The notes beneath the pieces were generated by a model. That model saw only the letters and a list, made by a program, of their open reading frames with translations. It did not search any database and was not told the DNA's origin. Shown here piece by piece: positions 44,901 through 53,200 of a stretch of 64,000 nucleotides of DNA. The position numbers and the translations under genes were made by a program. Numbering within the stretch: position 1 is the first letter of the stretch; every line of letters begins with the position of its first letter. Where the stretch lies: contig NZ_PDWP01000017.1 of the NCBI RefSeq assembly GCF_010093235.1, positions 1 through 64,000 on the forward strand. Reading direction: 5' to 3'. The stretch comes from Pseudoxanthomonas suwonensis. GTDB taxonomy: Bacteria; Pseudomonadota; Gammaproteobacteria; Xanthomonadales; Xanthomonadaceae.

Positions 44901-45123
44901 GGAACTTGCCGATGTCCTCGGCGCTCACCGCGTCCACGATGCCGGCGGAATCGCGCTTGATGTTCATCGCCTGGTCGAGACTGCTCCGCAGGCCCGTGAC
45001 CTGCACGGTGTCCAGCTGGGTGGCTTCCTGGGAATCTTGGGCGAAAGCGGGATTGATCACGACCATGCCGCCGACGATGGTGAACATCGCCCGCGAGCGG
45101 AACTTCTTCAGCTTCTGGCTCAT
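41986..45123 (-). CDS. TonB-dependent receptor 1 (Caulobacter/Xanthomonas-type)
   Basis: A 1045-residue outer-membrane active transporter. The start MSQKLKKFRSRAMFTIVGG gives a signal peptide cleaved at about PAFA-QD (residue 27). The TonB-box-like LDTVQVTGLRSSLDQAM and the plug domain (DIGKFPDTNLAESLQRITGISIERRDGEG...VTLNGRQ) follow, then a long barrel ending with F in YMVGVRYKF. Plug hallmarks and the GEDVRWHGRTGSQ ending match the oligosaccharide/unknown-substrate receptors next to SapC and halogenases. Substrate unknown. ATG at 45123 overlaps a leader frame; an in-frame MSSAV codon at 45219 could extend it but would destroy the signal peptide position. Confidence 0.95.
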   Translation of the reverse strand: MSQKLKKFRSRAMFTIVGGMVVINPAFAQDSQEATQLDTVQVTGLRSSLDQAMNIKRDSAGIVDAVSAEDIGKFPDTNLAESLQRITGISIERRDGEGAQVTARGFGPQFNMVTLNGRQVPGADAFGAPRQVPVGGVDGGTRAFNFAQLASEAVNGLEVYKTGQAHVPSGGIGATINILTARPFNNRGGEVVASAGVKGVYDKSQPFDNDITPEVSGIFSYANPDKTWGVSLSASQQKRRGGSVQATENKWNVQEWTGSMPGNPTIVNEPELGELYARPNDIRYAFSDFERERVNAQAVLQFAPREDLVFTLDYTHSTNEITEKRGEMGMWLQDDNYTHIEFDRSGAVATPVYIREISTAGSTPFKDFGMEQQRNAQKYEFNQIGLNADWQVNDSLRLSFDAHNSKTESNPNDSLTGGGALYVSVAGTNRCTGVPNCGGHYAQEMRFNNGVPIGARTWYPTLADAQAGTNGDVNPPWQEGQVGTQVLRVNAQRQESEIKQARIDGEWVFDEGRFQFGVDTSKITLRQQNNSENQQVLGNWGVANVASDVQNGLMDLLTPYDVVGMFDDWSVPGAFRSGFRGDAGELAKWARDVYGADIGLNPILNTNSLVEEKTHSAYFQVDLEGQLAGRRTNTRLGLRYETTDVESVNVVANRAAVVWQANNDSRIQDGEPGDTTVYRDTNSYSYILPNLDFSIDFTDTLKGRASFGRTIARAPFTSLAAGPGTVNGPNGSVLLNESSRGSGTEQNTKLRPLESNNIDLALEWYFADASYLSATYWNKSVNNFLGTSVYQGNMYGLTDPTSGPDARAALAFLDSADCVTQVQAAGGNPDGACAASDTNLFTALAMLRNADATGGLAAYDGTQALQMEEAYDLVGEEGDPLYIFNISRPVNQHTAKLNGWELAGQYFFGDTGFGIYANYTIVNGDVGFNNASIAEQFALLGLSDTANVMLMYEKYGWSARLAWNWRDEYLILSNQDDASHNPYYVEEYDQIDLSVTYQLDDHWAFSVEAINLTGEDVRWHGRTGSQIVRLVDQEPRYMVGVRYKF

Positions 45124-45233
45124 TGGGGGATCCTTGGCACTGGGGGATTGACAGCTGTCGGCATGCGAAGGCGCATGCGATCGGGGGCGGCTGTCACGCT
45201 GATGGACAGCGCTGGACATCGGGGAACATGCAC
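45120..45233 (-). CDS. Putative leader peptide ahead of receptor 1 (37 aa)
   Basis: A GTG-initiated frame of 37 codons whose TGA overlaps the receptor ATG (ATGA). It contains RCPALSISVTAA and a terminal PTAVN, aligned with RCPALSIGVTAA and PTAVN in the leader of receptor 2 at 53404. GAGAGGG lies about 15 bases upstream of the GTG, so ribosome loading is plausible. There is no recognised function; translational coupling or attenuation is inference. An alternative ATG two bases upstream opens another frame of 13 codons. Confidence 0.4.
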   Translation of the reverse strand: MHVPRCPALSISVTAAPDRMRLRMPTAVNPPVPRIPQ

Positions 45234-45433
45234 ATCCTGTAAGCCCTCTCCATGTTTCTCCTGGGTGAGTCCTCCGCCGCCCGGTTCACCGGGCACGACC
45301 CGCACCAGCCTCGGCGGGTAGCTACGCGGCCGACGCCTGCCGGCGGAAGAACCAGATGCAGGCTCTACGTCCTGCATCCCGCGTGTTGGCACTGCGGGCT
45401 GGGAAACCGGCGGTACCGTTAACGCGGGGCGCA
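45234..45433 (-). other. 5' leader of receptor 1
   Basis: About 200 bases of untranslated leader between the predicted start site and the leader peptide. It holds an 8-bp hairpin GATGCAGG/CCTGCATC (45355-45378) and a CCCGGTGA-ACCGGG hairpin near 45285. It shares the block before the peptide (GGCGGAGGA, GGAGAGGG...TACAGGATG) with the receptor 2 leader, but the middle part differs. Confidence 0.5.
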
Positions 45434-45462
45434 TGGATAACAGCTGTTTTCCAGGGTGTAAA
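45434..45462 (-). promoter_or_regulatory. Promoter of receptor 1
   Basis: Minus-strand TTTACA (45462-45457), 17-base spacer CCCTGGAAAACAGCTGT, and TATCCA (45439-45434). The spacer and both hexamers are nearly identical at receptor 2 (TGGACA-17-TATCCA), and about 70 bases upstream of the -35 are also similar, which supports a shared regulated promoter. Confidence 0.6.
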
Positions 45463-45877
45463 CAACGCGTTGCACAGTTCTTCCACGGTTACGCGTGAGA
45501 CGTTCACGCACAGAAAACAAACCGGGAAACTGCATCAGATCATTCTGACGAGTTGTTCGTGCTTTGCTGATCTCAGATGTGTCCTGGCATTTCAAAACGA
45601 CATGCCAATCAGCAATTTGCGGAATACGCCGCTGTATGCAGCCGTCCGTGTATCCGGGTATGGATTCATGCGCTTCGGCAACGCGCGCATCCGTGCTTGG
45701 AAGCATTTCCGGGCGACAGCGCTATCCATTATTGTGCGGCGCAGCACCATATCTGCGTGTCATGCGCTTTCCGCCACGAATCGATGAATACGGGGCGCCT
45801 GGACGTGCCACCAGGCACACCCTGGCGCGTCGGTGGGCGTGGGGGCCGCTGCGGATTACATGCTTCCCGGCCGCGAG
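45463..45877. other. Intergenic region upstream of receptor 1 promoter
   Basis: About 415 bases of lower GC content with no gene. The first 70 bases (GTTTTCTGTGCGTGAACG on the minus strand) match the receptor 2 upstream region. An operator-like TTGTGC-GGCGCA-GCACCA is at 45732-45749, corresponding to the perfect GTTGTGC/GCACAAC repeat at 54037-54056. Confidence 0.5.
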
Positions 45878-46576
45878 CTAGGGAATCACGTCGATGAAGG
45901 TGTTGATCGACAACCGACCGGTCAGGGGGTCGGGCGGCGGCACGTTGTGGTTGTCGATCGTCGCCGAGTGCAGCGAGTTGCGCCGGTACATCACCAGCCG
46001 GTTGAACACGCCTTCGACCTGGCCGATGCGCTCGAACATTGGCGTGTCCTCGCCTATGTAGCCGTAACCGGGCGCATCGGGACCCCGGCTTTCGGATTCC
46101 AGCTGCCGGTAGTACGCCTCCTGCCGCGCCTCGTCCACGTATTCGTAGCCGGTGGCGCGGTGGCGGTAGAACGCGGTGCCGCCCCACTGCCCGCGGAACA
46201 GGTAATGCACCGAAGCCAGCCCCTGGTGCGAGGCCGAGTCGATGTGCGGGATCCGCTGCAGGAAGGCCAGCTTCTCCGGCGCCTGCGTGACCAGCGAGTA
46301 ATGGCACATCGGGAACCGCAGGCGCCCGGGTCGCAGGCCGAAGAATTCTCCCAGCAGCGGCTGCACCAGCCGCTCCAGGAAGGCTTCGTAGGACGCCGGC
46401 GCACGCGCCCGGAGCCCCGGGAAGAACGCGCCCTGCGGCGCGAACTCCAGGCGCGTGGCCTTGCGCACCAGCCGCTCCGGATCGGCCACGAACTGGTCGA
46501 CCACCAGCAACGGGGCGCCCTCGCTGCCGATGGACAGGCGCTGGACGCGGACCTGCGGGGGCAGCTCGATGATCAC
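45878..46576 (-). CDS. 2OG-Fe(II)-oxygenase-like protein (DUF6445-type)
   Basis: A 232-residue soluble protein. Its central region reads PHIDSASHQGLASVHYLF...AFYRHRATGYEYV, and near the end LHSATIDNHNV...GRLSINTFIDV. HxD, a distal His and a following Arg/Ser are spaced as in the iron and 2-oxoglutarate sites of prolyl-hydroxylase-like enzymes, so a hydroxylase is plausible but unproven. Start is GTG at 46576, 7 bases after the halogenase stop; the upstream in-frame extension runs backwards through the halogenase and is rejected. Last gene of the halogenase operon. Confidence 0.7.
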   Translation of the reverse strand: MIIELPPQVRVQRLSIGSEGAPLLVVDQFVADPERLVRKATRLEFAPQGAFFPGLRARAPASYEAFLERLVQPLLGEFFGLRPGRLRFPMCHYSLVTQAPEKLAFLQRIPHIDSASHQGLASVHYLFRGQWGGTAFYRHRATGYEYVDEARQEAYYRQLESESRGPDAPGYGYIGEDTPMFERIGQVEGVFNRLVMYRRNSLHSATIDNHNVPPPDPLTGRLSINTFIDVIP

Positions 46577-46583
46577 GGCAGGC

Positions 46584-48176
46584 TCAACCCACCACGGACT
46601 TGCGGCGCATGGTCCACACCGAAGGATCGGCCGGGCAGTAGCGTTTGAGGAACTCGTGGTGGGGCGGCATGGCCTCGACCATCTGGTCGATCGGCGCGCG
46701 CACGCCATCCATCAGCCGCTTCATGTCGGCGTCGCCGAGCGCGCGGGTGATCAGGTGGTGCTTCTCCGGCACCACGCCCTGGCCGAGCATGCAGTGGGTC
46801 CACGAATCCAGGCGGAACAGCTCGTCCTCGCCCTGCCAGGCATAGCCGCTCTCGCGGAAGATGCGGATGCGCTCGGCCAGCTCCTTCGGCACCTCCATCT
46901 CGCGGCACGCCTTCCACATCGGCTCGTCGCGCTCGTTGAGGTGGTAGTGCAGGATGATGAAGTTGCGGATGTGCTCCAGCTCGGCGCAGCAGACGTCGTT
47001 GAACCGCTCGGCCACCGATTCGTCGATGCCGGCGATCGGGAACATCTGGATCAGCTTGGTCACCGCGGAGAGGCTGACGTGGATGCTGGTGGACTCCAGC
47101 GGTTCGATGAAGCTGCTGGCCAGGCCCAGCGCGACCACGTTCTTGTTCCACACCTTGCGCCGGCGGCCGGTGCGGAACGGCACGATCCAGGGATCGCGCA
47201 CGATGTTGGCGTCCGGATAGCAGGCGCGCAGCTTCGCGGCCGCCTCGTCGTCGGACATGTGCGCGCTGGAGAACACCCAGCCGCAACCGACCCGGTGCTG
47301 CAGGGCGATGTGCCAGCGCCAGCCGGCCTCGTGGGCGACGGCGCGGGTATACGGCACCGGCGGCTCGTCGGTCTCCACCTGCATGGCCACGGCGCGGTTG
47401 GACGGCAGCCAGTTGTTCCAGTCGATGAAGCCGGTCTTGAGGGTCTGCTCGATCAGCAGGCCGCGGAAACCGGTGCAGTCGATGAACAGGTCGCCCTCCA
47501 CCACCTGGCCGTCCTCGAGCACCAGGGCCTGGACGAAACCGTTCTCCGGATCCTGGCGCACCTCGCGGATCTTGCCCTCGATGCGATTCAGGCCGCGGCC
47601 CTCGCACTTGCTGCGCATGAACGCCGCGTACAACGCCGCGTCGAAGTGGTAGGCGTAGCTGACGTTGCTGCGGCTCATGGTCGTGGGCGACTGGACCCAG
47701 CGCATGGACCATTGCTGCGCGTCGCCATCGCCCTGGTTGAAGAGCGCGAAGCGCTGCTTGCGCGAGGCGGCGGTCTCCAGGCAGTAGTCGCCGAGCGTCG
47801 ACTTGGCGCCACGGCGGCGGCTCTCCAGCCAGAACTGGTGGAAGTCGCAGGACCAGGTGTTGACGCCGGTGGTGCCGAACGGGTGGAAGTAGTGGTCGCC
47901 CGGGCGACGCCAGTTCTCGAAGGAGATCGAGAGCTTGAAGCTTCCGGCCACCGCCTGCATGAACTCGCGCTCGTCGATCTGCAGCAGGCGGTGGAAGGTG
48001 CGGATGGTCGGGATGGTCGACTCGCCCACGCCGACGGTACCGATCTCCTCCGACTCCACCAGGGTGATGTCCAGCAGCCCGCGGAACTGGTGGGTCAGCG
48101 CGCACGCGGCGACCCATCCGGCGGTGCCGCCGCCGGCGATGACGACCTTGCGAATCCGGTTCTTTTCCAAAGCCAT
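46584..48176 (-). CDS. Tryptophan-halogenase-family flavoprotein
   Basis: A 530-residue FADH2-dependent halogenase homologue of the PrnA/RebH family. GGGTAGWVAA (residues 15-24) is the FAD loop, GVGEST is the conserved flavin-side motif, SFKLSISFENW contains the active-site Lys (K81) and FIEPLESTSIHVS the partner Glu (E358). The diagnostic WxWxIP motif, which keeps the enzyme from monooxygenase activity, reads WRWHIA (286-291), so Pro is Ala. Paralogues next to TonB receptors are widespread and none has a settled substrate. The strong GAGAGGGG site 5 bases before the ATG fixes the start. No dedicated flavin reductase lies nearby. Confidence 0.9.
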   Translation of the reverse strand: MALEKNRIRKVVIAGGGTAGWVAACALTHQFRGLLDITLVESEEIGTVGVGESTIPTIRTFHRLLQIDEREFMQAVAGSFKLSISFENWRRPGDHYFHPFGTTGVNTWSCDFHQFWLESRRRGAKSTLGDYCLETAASRKQRFALFNQGDGDAQQWSMRWVQSPTTMSRSNVSYAYHFDAALYAAFMRSKCEGRGLNRIEGKIREVRQDPENGFVQALVLEDGQVVEGDLFIDCTGFRGLLIEQTLKTGFIDWNNWLPSNRAVAMQVETDEPPVPYTRAVAHEAGWRWHIALQHRVGCGWVFSSAHMSDDEAAAKLRACYPDANIVRDPWIVPFRTGRRRKVWNKNVVALGLASSFIEPLESTSIHVSLSAVTKLIQMFPIAGIDESVAERFNDVCCAELEHIRNFIILHYHLNERDEPMWKACREMEVPKELAERIRIFRESGYAWQGEDELFRLDSWTHCMLGQGVVPEKHHLITRALGDADMKRLMDGVRAPIDQMVEAMPPHHEFLKRYCPADPSVWTMRRKSVVG

Positions 48177-48268
48177 TCCCCTCTCTCTGGTGCCGCGCAG
48201 TGGCGCGTCTGGACGGGCGGCGGCAAGGGCCGCGCGCCCGCTGGATTTTCCCCGGGCGGCCGCCGCCG

Positions 48269-49291
48269 CTACCGGTTGAGCTTGTTGATCAGCAGGGCGC
48301 GCATCCGCCTGGCCTGCACCTCGTCGAACGGCGCCAGGTAGTTGCGCGCCGCCTCGGGCAGGTGCTCGGCGGCGCGCCCGCTGTCGCCGAAGACGTAGTA
48401 CTCGAAGACCTCCCGCCAGGCCTGCTTCTCCACCTCGGGGCGGTCGCGCAGGGTCCAGATGGCGTGGTAGAGCGCATGCATGGGCGTGGGGATCCACGCC
48501 GGCATGCTCGCCCACCAGTAGTTGACCAGCACCGTGAACGGGTCCAGCCCCTGGACGTGGTGCCACCACATGCTCGGGATGAACAGCGCGTCGCCCGGCT
48601 CCAGCACCACGGTCTGCGCATGCGCCAGCGCCTCGCGGAAGCGCGGGTAGCGCTCGAAATCCGGGTCGCGGAAGTCCACCATGCTCACCGCCTGGCCACC
48701 CGGGGTAGGCTCCAGCGGCCCCGGGTACAGGTTGTGGATCTGCGCGGGCGGGAACAGGGTGAAGCGGCGCCGCCCCACCGCGCAGCAGGCGATGTTGTTC
48801 GGCGCGTCATAGTGGCAGGACGCGGTGACCCGGTTGCCGATCCAGATCGCCGGCGGCGCCTGCACGCCCTTGGCGGCGAATTCCAGGTCGTTCTCCTGGC
48901 GCATGCCCGGCAGGCAGTAGTCCACCAGCAGCGAGGCCACGTAGTAGGTAGGCGGTGCAGGATCGTCCAGGTGGGAAGCCAGGTCGTCCAGCACCTGGTC
49001 GAGCTGTCCGCGCCTGACCTCGCAGTTCAGGGCGGTGAAATCGGCGTTGTAGTACGGGCGGCCCTCGGTGGATGGATCGCCCCAGGAGTAATGGACCGGG
49101 TTGCCGTTGTAGTGGCCGCGCAGGTAATCCATGGCTGCCTGCGGTCCCTGCAATCCGGCCTGGACCAGCCCCCAGTCGCCGGCAAGCCCGCGCATGACCG
49201 TGGGCACGGCATCATCCAGCAACCGCTCAAGGGGCAGGTCGTCACGCCGGCCACCCTGGATTTCGCGTACGGGAAGTAGCGTGTCGAACAT
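48269..49291 (-). CDS. JmjC-like cupin (cupin_8) protein
   Basis: A 340-residue cytoplasmic protein with a double-stranded beta-helix. TASCHYDAPNNIACCAVGRRRFTLFPP supplies HxD and the cofactor-binding Arg/Lys region, VVLEPGDALFIPSMWWHHVQ supplies the distal His, and NYWWASMPAW is the usual last strand. These residues fit an Fe(II)/2-oxoglutarate hydroxylase of the FIH/JmjC type. It follows SapC copy 2 after a 3-base gap, so it is in the same operon. Substrate unknown, possibly a component of the uptake system. Confidence 0.85.
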   Translation of the reverse strand: MFDTLLPVREIQGGRRDDLPLERLLDDAVPTVMRGLAGDWGLVQAGLQGPQAAMDYLRGHYNGNPVHYSWGDPSTEGRPYYNADFTALNCEVRRGQLDQVLDDLASHLDDPAPPTYYVASLLVDYCLPGMRQENDLEFAAKGVQAPPAIWIGNRVTASCHYDAPNNIACCAVGRRRFTLFPPAQIHNLYPGPLEPTPGGQAVSMVDFRDPDFERYPRFREALAHAQTVVLEPGDALFIPSMWWHHVQGLDPFTVLVNYWWASMPAWIPTPMHALYHAIWTLRDRPEVEKQAWREVFEYYVFGDSGRAAEHLPEAARNYLAPFDEVQARRMRALLINKLNR

Positions 49292-49294
49292 GGC

Positions 49295-50050
49295 TCAGGC
49301 GGGGACTGCCAGTTCCTCGGCCATGCGCAGGCGGCGCTGCTTCTCCGCGATCAGGCGCGACACGTTGTTGACCGAGGCCAACAGCAGGAAGGCGCCTTCC
49401 AGCCAGCCCTTGCGGTGCAGCTCCTGCAGCGGCTCGCCGCCCAGCGCGGCCACCGCGTCGCGATCGATGCCATGCAGGCCGGTCACCTTGGCCACGTAGT
49501 CCTCGGTGACCCGCACTTCCAGGTCCATCGGCTGGATCAGGCCGGCGATGTCCAGCGCCGCGAACATCTCCTCCGCCGCACGGGCGCCCACGTCGATGCC
49601 GCGCAGGACGCGCGCGATGTAATCGAGGTAGGGGCTGTTTCCGCCATGGGGCATGAACAGCGCCTGCCCCCGGCCCTCGCCGTTGCGAACGCGCGGGTGC
49701 TCAACGTCCACGTGGATGACCGGCTCGGTGCGCAGCTGGCCGTCGACCATCTGCTCCTGGAAGCCGATCAGGAACGGACCCTTGGCCACCGCGCCGGGCA
49801 GGTAGTTCGCCGTCCAGCGGTCGCCCTGCAGGTAGAGGTTCTCGTCCTCGGAGAAGCCCAGCAGGGCCACCGCGTGGTACGAGCCCTTCGGGTCCTTGCG
49901 CAGGAAGATCGGGTATTCGCGCTGCAGCTCCGCGAACTCGGTCGGATAGGCCGCCACCATGCCGACCTGGTCGCCGAACTCGGCGCCGAAGTGGGTGCTG
50001 ACGCGCAGGTCCTTGTGCGTGATGTTGTTGAGCAGCTCGTAGCGGGGCAT
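49295..50050 (-). CDS. SapC-family protein, copy 2
   Basis: A 251-residue paralogue of the 41128 protein: MPRYELLNNITHKDLRVSTHF, AAYPTEFAELQREYPIFLRK, ALLGFSEDENLYL and YLPGAVAKGPFLIGFQEQM align throughout. The start ATG is chosen from the conserved YELLNN beginning. It follows receptor 2 after 187 bases containing a strong terminator, and is followed at 3 bases by the cupin. It is slightly longer than copy 1 at the C-terminus. Confidence 0.9.
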   Translation of the reverse strand: MPRYELLNNITHKDLRVSTHFGAEFGDQVGMVAAYPTEFAELQREYPIFLRKDPKGSYHAVALLGFSEDENLYLQGDRWTANYLPGAVAKGPFLIGFQEQMVDGQLRTEPVIHVDVEHPRVRNGEGRGQALFMPHGGNSPYLDYIARVLRGIDVGARAAEEMFAALDIAGLIQPMDLEVRVTEDYVAKVTGLHGIDRDAVAALGGEPLQELHRKGWLEGAFLLLASVNNVSRLIAEKQRRLRMAEELAVPA

Positions 50051-50166
50051 CGGGAATCTCGGATGGGTTGCGCTGCACCGGCGCTTCGCACCGGGACGCC
50101 TGGATCGTTCGACCATAGCCACAGACCGTGGGCTCCGCAAGGAGTGCCGTGGAGCCGCGGCCCGGC

Positions 50167-50199
50167 AAAAAAAGGGACCGCTGCCGAAGCAACGGTCCC
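50167..50199 (-). terminator. Intrinsic terminator between receptor 2 and SapC copy 2
   Basis: Stem GGGACCG/CGGTCCC (50174-50180 and 50193-50199) with a further inner pairing and a TTCG-like tip, followed on the minus strand by T7. It lies about 39 bases past the receptor stop and within what otherwise looks like one operon. Confidence 0.85.
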
Positions 50200-50237
50200 C
50201 GTGCATCAATGCACCTGCATTTCCTTCCTGGCTTGCC

Positions 50238-53200
50238 TCAGAAGGTGTAGCGCAGGCCGACCATATAGCGCGGCGACTGCTCGACCAGGCGCACGAACTG
50301 CCTGGTGGAACGGGCGTGCCAGCGCACGTCCTCGCCCGTCAGGTTGATCGCCTCGAAGCCCAGCGACAGGTTGTCGGTCAGACGGTAGCTGACGCTCAGG
50401 TCGAACTGGTCGTACTCCTCGACGAAGTACGGGTTGCGGTTGTTGCCGTTCTGGTTGGCCGCAAGCAGGTACTCGTCACGCCAGTTCCAGGCCAGGCGGG
50501 CCGACCAGCCATACTTCTCGTACATCAGCACGACGTTGGCGGTATCGCTGAGGCCGGTGAGCGCGAACACGTCCGCATTCGGGTCGGCGGCGCGGTCGAT
50601 GCCGACGTCGCCCTCCACGATGGTGTAGTTCGCCAGGATGCCGAAGCCGCTGTCGCCGAAGAAGTACTGGCCACCGATCTCCCAGCCGTGCAGCGTGGCG
50701 GCACGCTGGTTGACCGGGATGTTCACGTCGAACACGTACAGCGGGTCCGCGTCCGTGCCGGTGATGTCGAACCGCGACTCCATGTCGAGGACCTGGGCCT
50801 GGCTGCCGTTGTACGCACCCAGGCCACCGGTCGCGGCTTCGTTCCGCAGCATGGCCAGTGCGGTGAACAGCGTCGTGTAGTCGCCATTGCAGGCCGTGGC
50901 CGGGTCGTTGCCGGCCGTGGTGACCTGCAGCTGGCAGGCGTCGCTGTTCAGGAACGCCAGGGCCGCTTGCGCGTCGGGACCGGAGGTCGGGTCGGTGATT
51001 CCGTACAGGTTCTCCTGCCTGACACTGTTGCCGATGAAGTTCTTGACCCGCTTGTTCCAGTAGGTCACCGCAACATAGCTGGAGGGCGCGAAGTACCACT
51101 CCAGGCCGATGTCCATGTTGTCGGACTCGAGCGGCAGCAGCCCGGTGTTCTGGCGACCACCCGTAGCGCGGTACTGCTCGCCGAACAGCACCGAGCCGCT
51201 CGGATTGCCGACCGTGGCGCCCGGATACAGGTTGCCGTACGGCGCACGGGCGATGGTCTTGCTGAACGAGGCGCGACCCTTCAGGTCATCCCGGAAGTCG
51301 ATGCTGAAGTCCAGGTTCGGCAGGATGAAGCTGTAGCGGCCGTCGCCGTACTCGGTCAGCACCTGGGCGTTGTCCATGTTCGGACCGAAGTCGTTGTTGG
51401 ACAGCCAGTTGATGCCGGACGGAGCCGTAATGACCGAGCGCGCACGCACGTCGGTGCGCTCATAGCGCAGGCCCAAGACCGTATAGGTGGACCACGGGCC
51501 CAGCATGCCGTCCTGCTCCCACTGCACGTACAGCGACTTGGTGTCTTCCTCGACCAGGTCGTCGTTGTTCAGCCGGGTGGAGACCTGCGAGCTGATGGTG
51601 TTGCAGTTGTCGCCCCAGGCCGCCGGCGCAGTGCCGTCGGCGCAGACCTGCTCCGCCCACCGCGCCAGCTCACTGGCGTTGCCGGCCCAGACGTTGCTCC
51701 GGGCGATGCCCGGGTTGAAGTCGTCGAACATGCTGGTGATGCTGAACTGGCGCAGCAGCGGGAGCATGCCCTGCAGCTGCCCGGCGTCGTCCACGCCCCA
51801 GTTGCCCAGGGTCATCAGCTGTGCGTGGCCGTCCACGTTGAGGCGGCGCATCGAGCTCTTCGAGCTGGCGGCACCGAACAGGAAGCGGCCGTTGTCGAAG
51901 TCGAACGCACCATCGATGCGGGCTTCCTTGACCTCCGTATCCTGCCGCGTCGACCAGATGCGCATGATCTGGCTGCCCAGTTCGTCGCCGGTGAAGTCGC
52001 GGTTGGTGACCCCGTTGGTATTCGCGAGCGCGTCGGCGGTCGTCGGATACAGGGTACGGGTCATGATCGGCAGACCGTTGGTGAACCAGTACTCCTGGGT
52101 CCAGTCGTTGTTCGTGCGGTCCGGAGCCACGCCACCGAAGCTGAACGCCGTCGAGCTGCCGCCGGTGATCGGATCGTTCGGCCGGCTGCTGACCTTGGTC
52201 TGGTGGGCGTCGAAGTTCAGGCTGAAGGCGTCGTTGACCTGCCACTTGGCGTTGAAGCCGATCGAATCGAGCTTGTACTTCTGCTCCTCGCGCTGCTGCT
52301 CGAAACCAAAGTCCTTGCCGCTGCCGGCCAGGTCACGGATGTAGGTCGGCGTGGCGACCGCGCGATCGCTGTCGAAGGTGACGTGGGTCAGCTTGTTCTG
52401 CAGCCACTGGGTCTGCTCGCCGCGGTCCTGGGCGATCTCGTTGGTCGAGTAGACGTAGTCCAGGGTCAGGGTCAGGGCGTCGGTCGGGGCGAACTGCAGC
52501 ACGCCCTGGGCGTTGATGCGCTCGCGCTCGAAATCCTGGAACGCGTAGCGCACGTCGTTCGGCATGCTGTACAGCTGGCCTTCCTGCGGCGCGTTCTCGA
52601 CCACCGCACCCGGCAGCAGCTTCTCGTCGGTACCGGTCCAGCGGGCCACGTTCCAGGTGTTCTGGGTGGCCTGCACGGACCCGCCGTGGCGCTTCTGGTA
52701 GCTGGCGTTGATGCTCGCGCCCCAGGTCTTGTCCGGGTTGGCGTAGCTGAAGATACCCGACACTTCGGGGGTGAAATCGGTATCGAACAGCTGCGAGTCG
52801 TCGTAGACACCCTTGACGCCGGCGCTGGCGACGACTTCGCCGCCGCGGTTGTTGAACGGACGCGCGGTCAGGATGTCCACGGTCGCGCCGATGCCGCCGC
52901 TGGCCACGTTGGCGCGGCCGGTCTTGTACACGGTGACGCCGTTGATCGCCTCGGAGGCGAGCTGGGCGAAGTTGAAGCCGCGGGTACCGGAACCAACGCC
53001 GCCGACCTCAAGGCCGCCGCCGCCGAAGCCGTCGGCACCCGGGATCTGGCGGCCGTTGAGGGTGACGAGGTTGTAACCCGGGCCAAAGCCACGCGCGGTG
53101 ACCTGGGCGCCTTCGCCGTCGCGGCGCTCGATCGAGATGCCGGTGATGCGCTGCAGCGACTCGGCCAGGTTGGTGTCCGGGAACTTGCCGATGTCCTCGG

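Noticed and set aside
45124-45219. Extending receptor 1 to the in-frame ATG at 45219 (MSSAV start)
   Set aside because: The extension would place 32 hydrophilic residues before the signal peptide and is not open in receptor 2, where the corresponding frame stops.
45250-45360. A cobalamin or other riboswitch in the GC-rich receptor 1 leader
   Set aside because: The B12-box and other conserved riboswitch blocks are absent, and the structured part is not shared with the receptor 2 leader.
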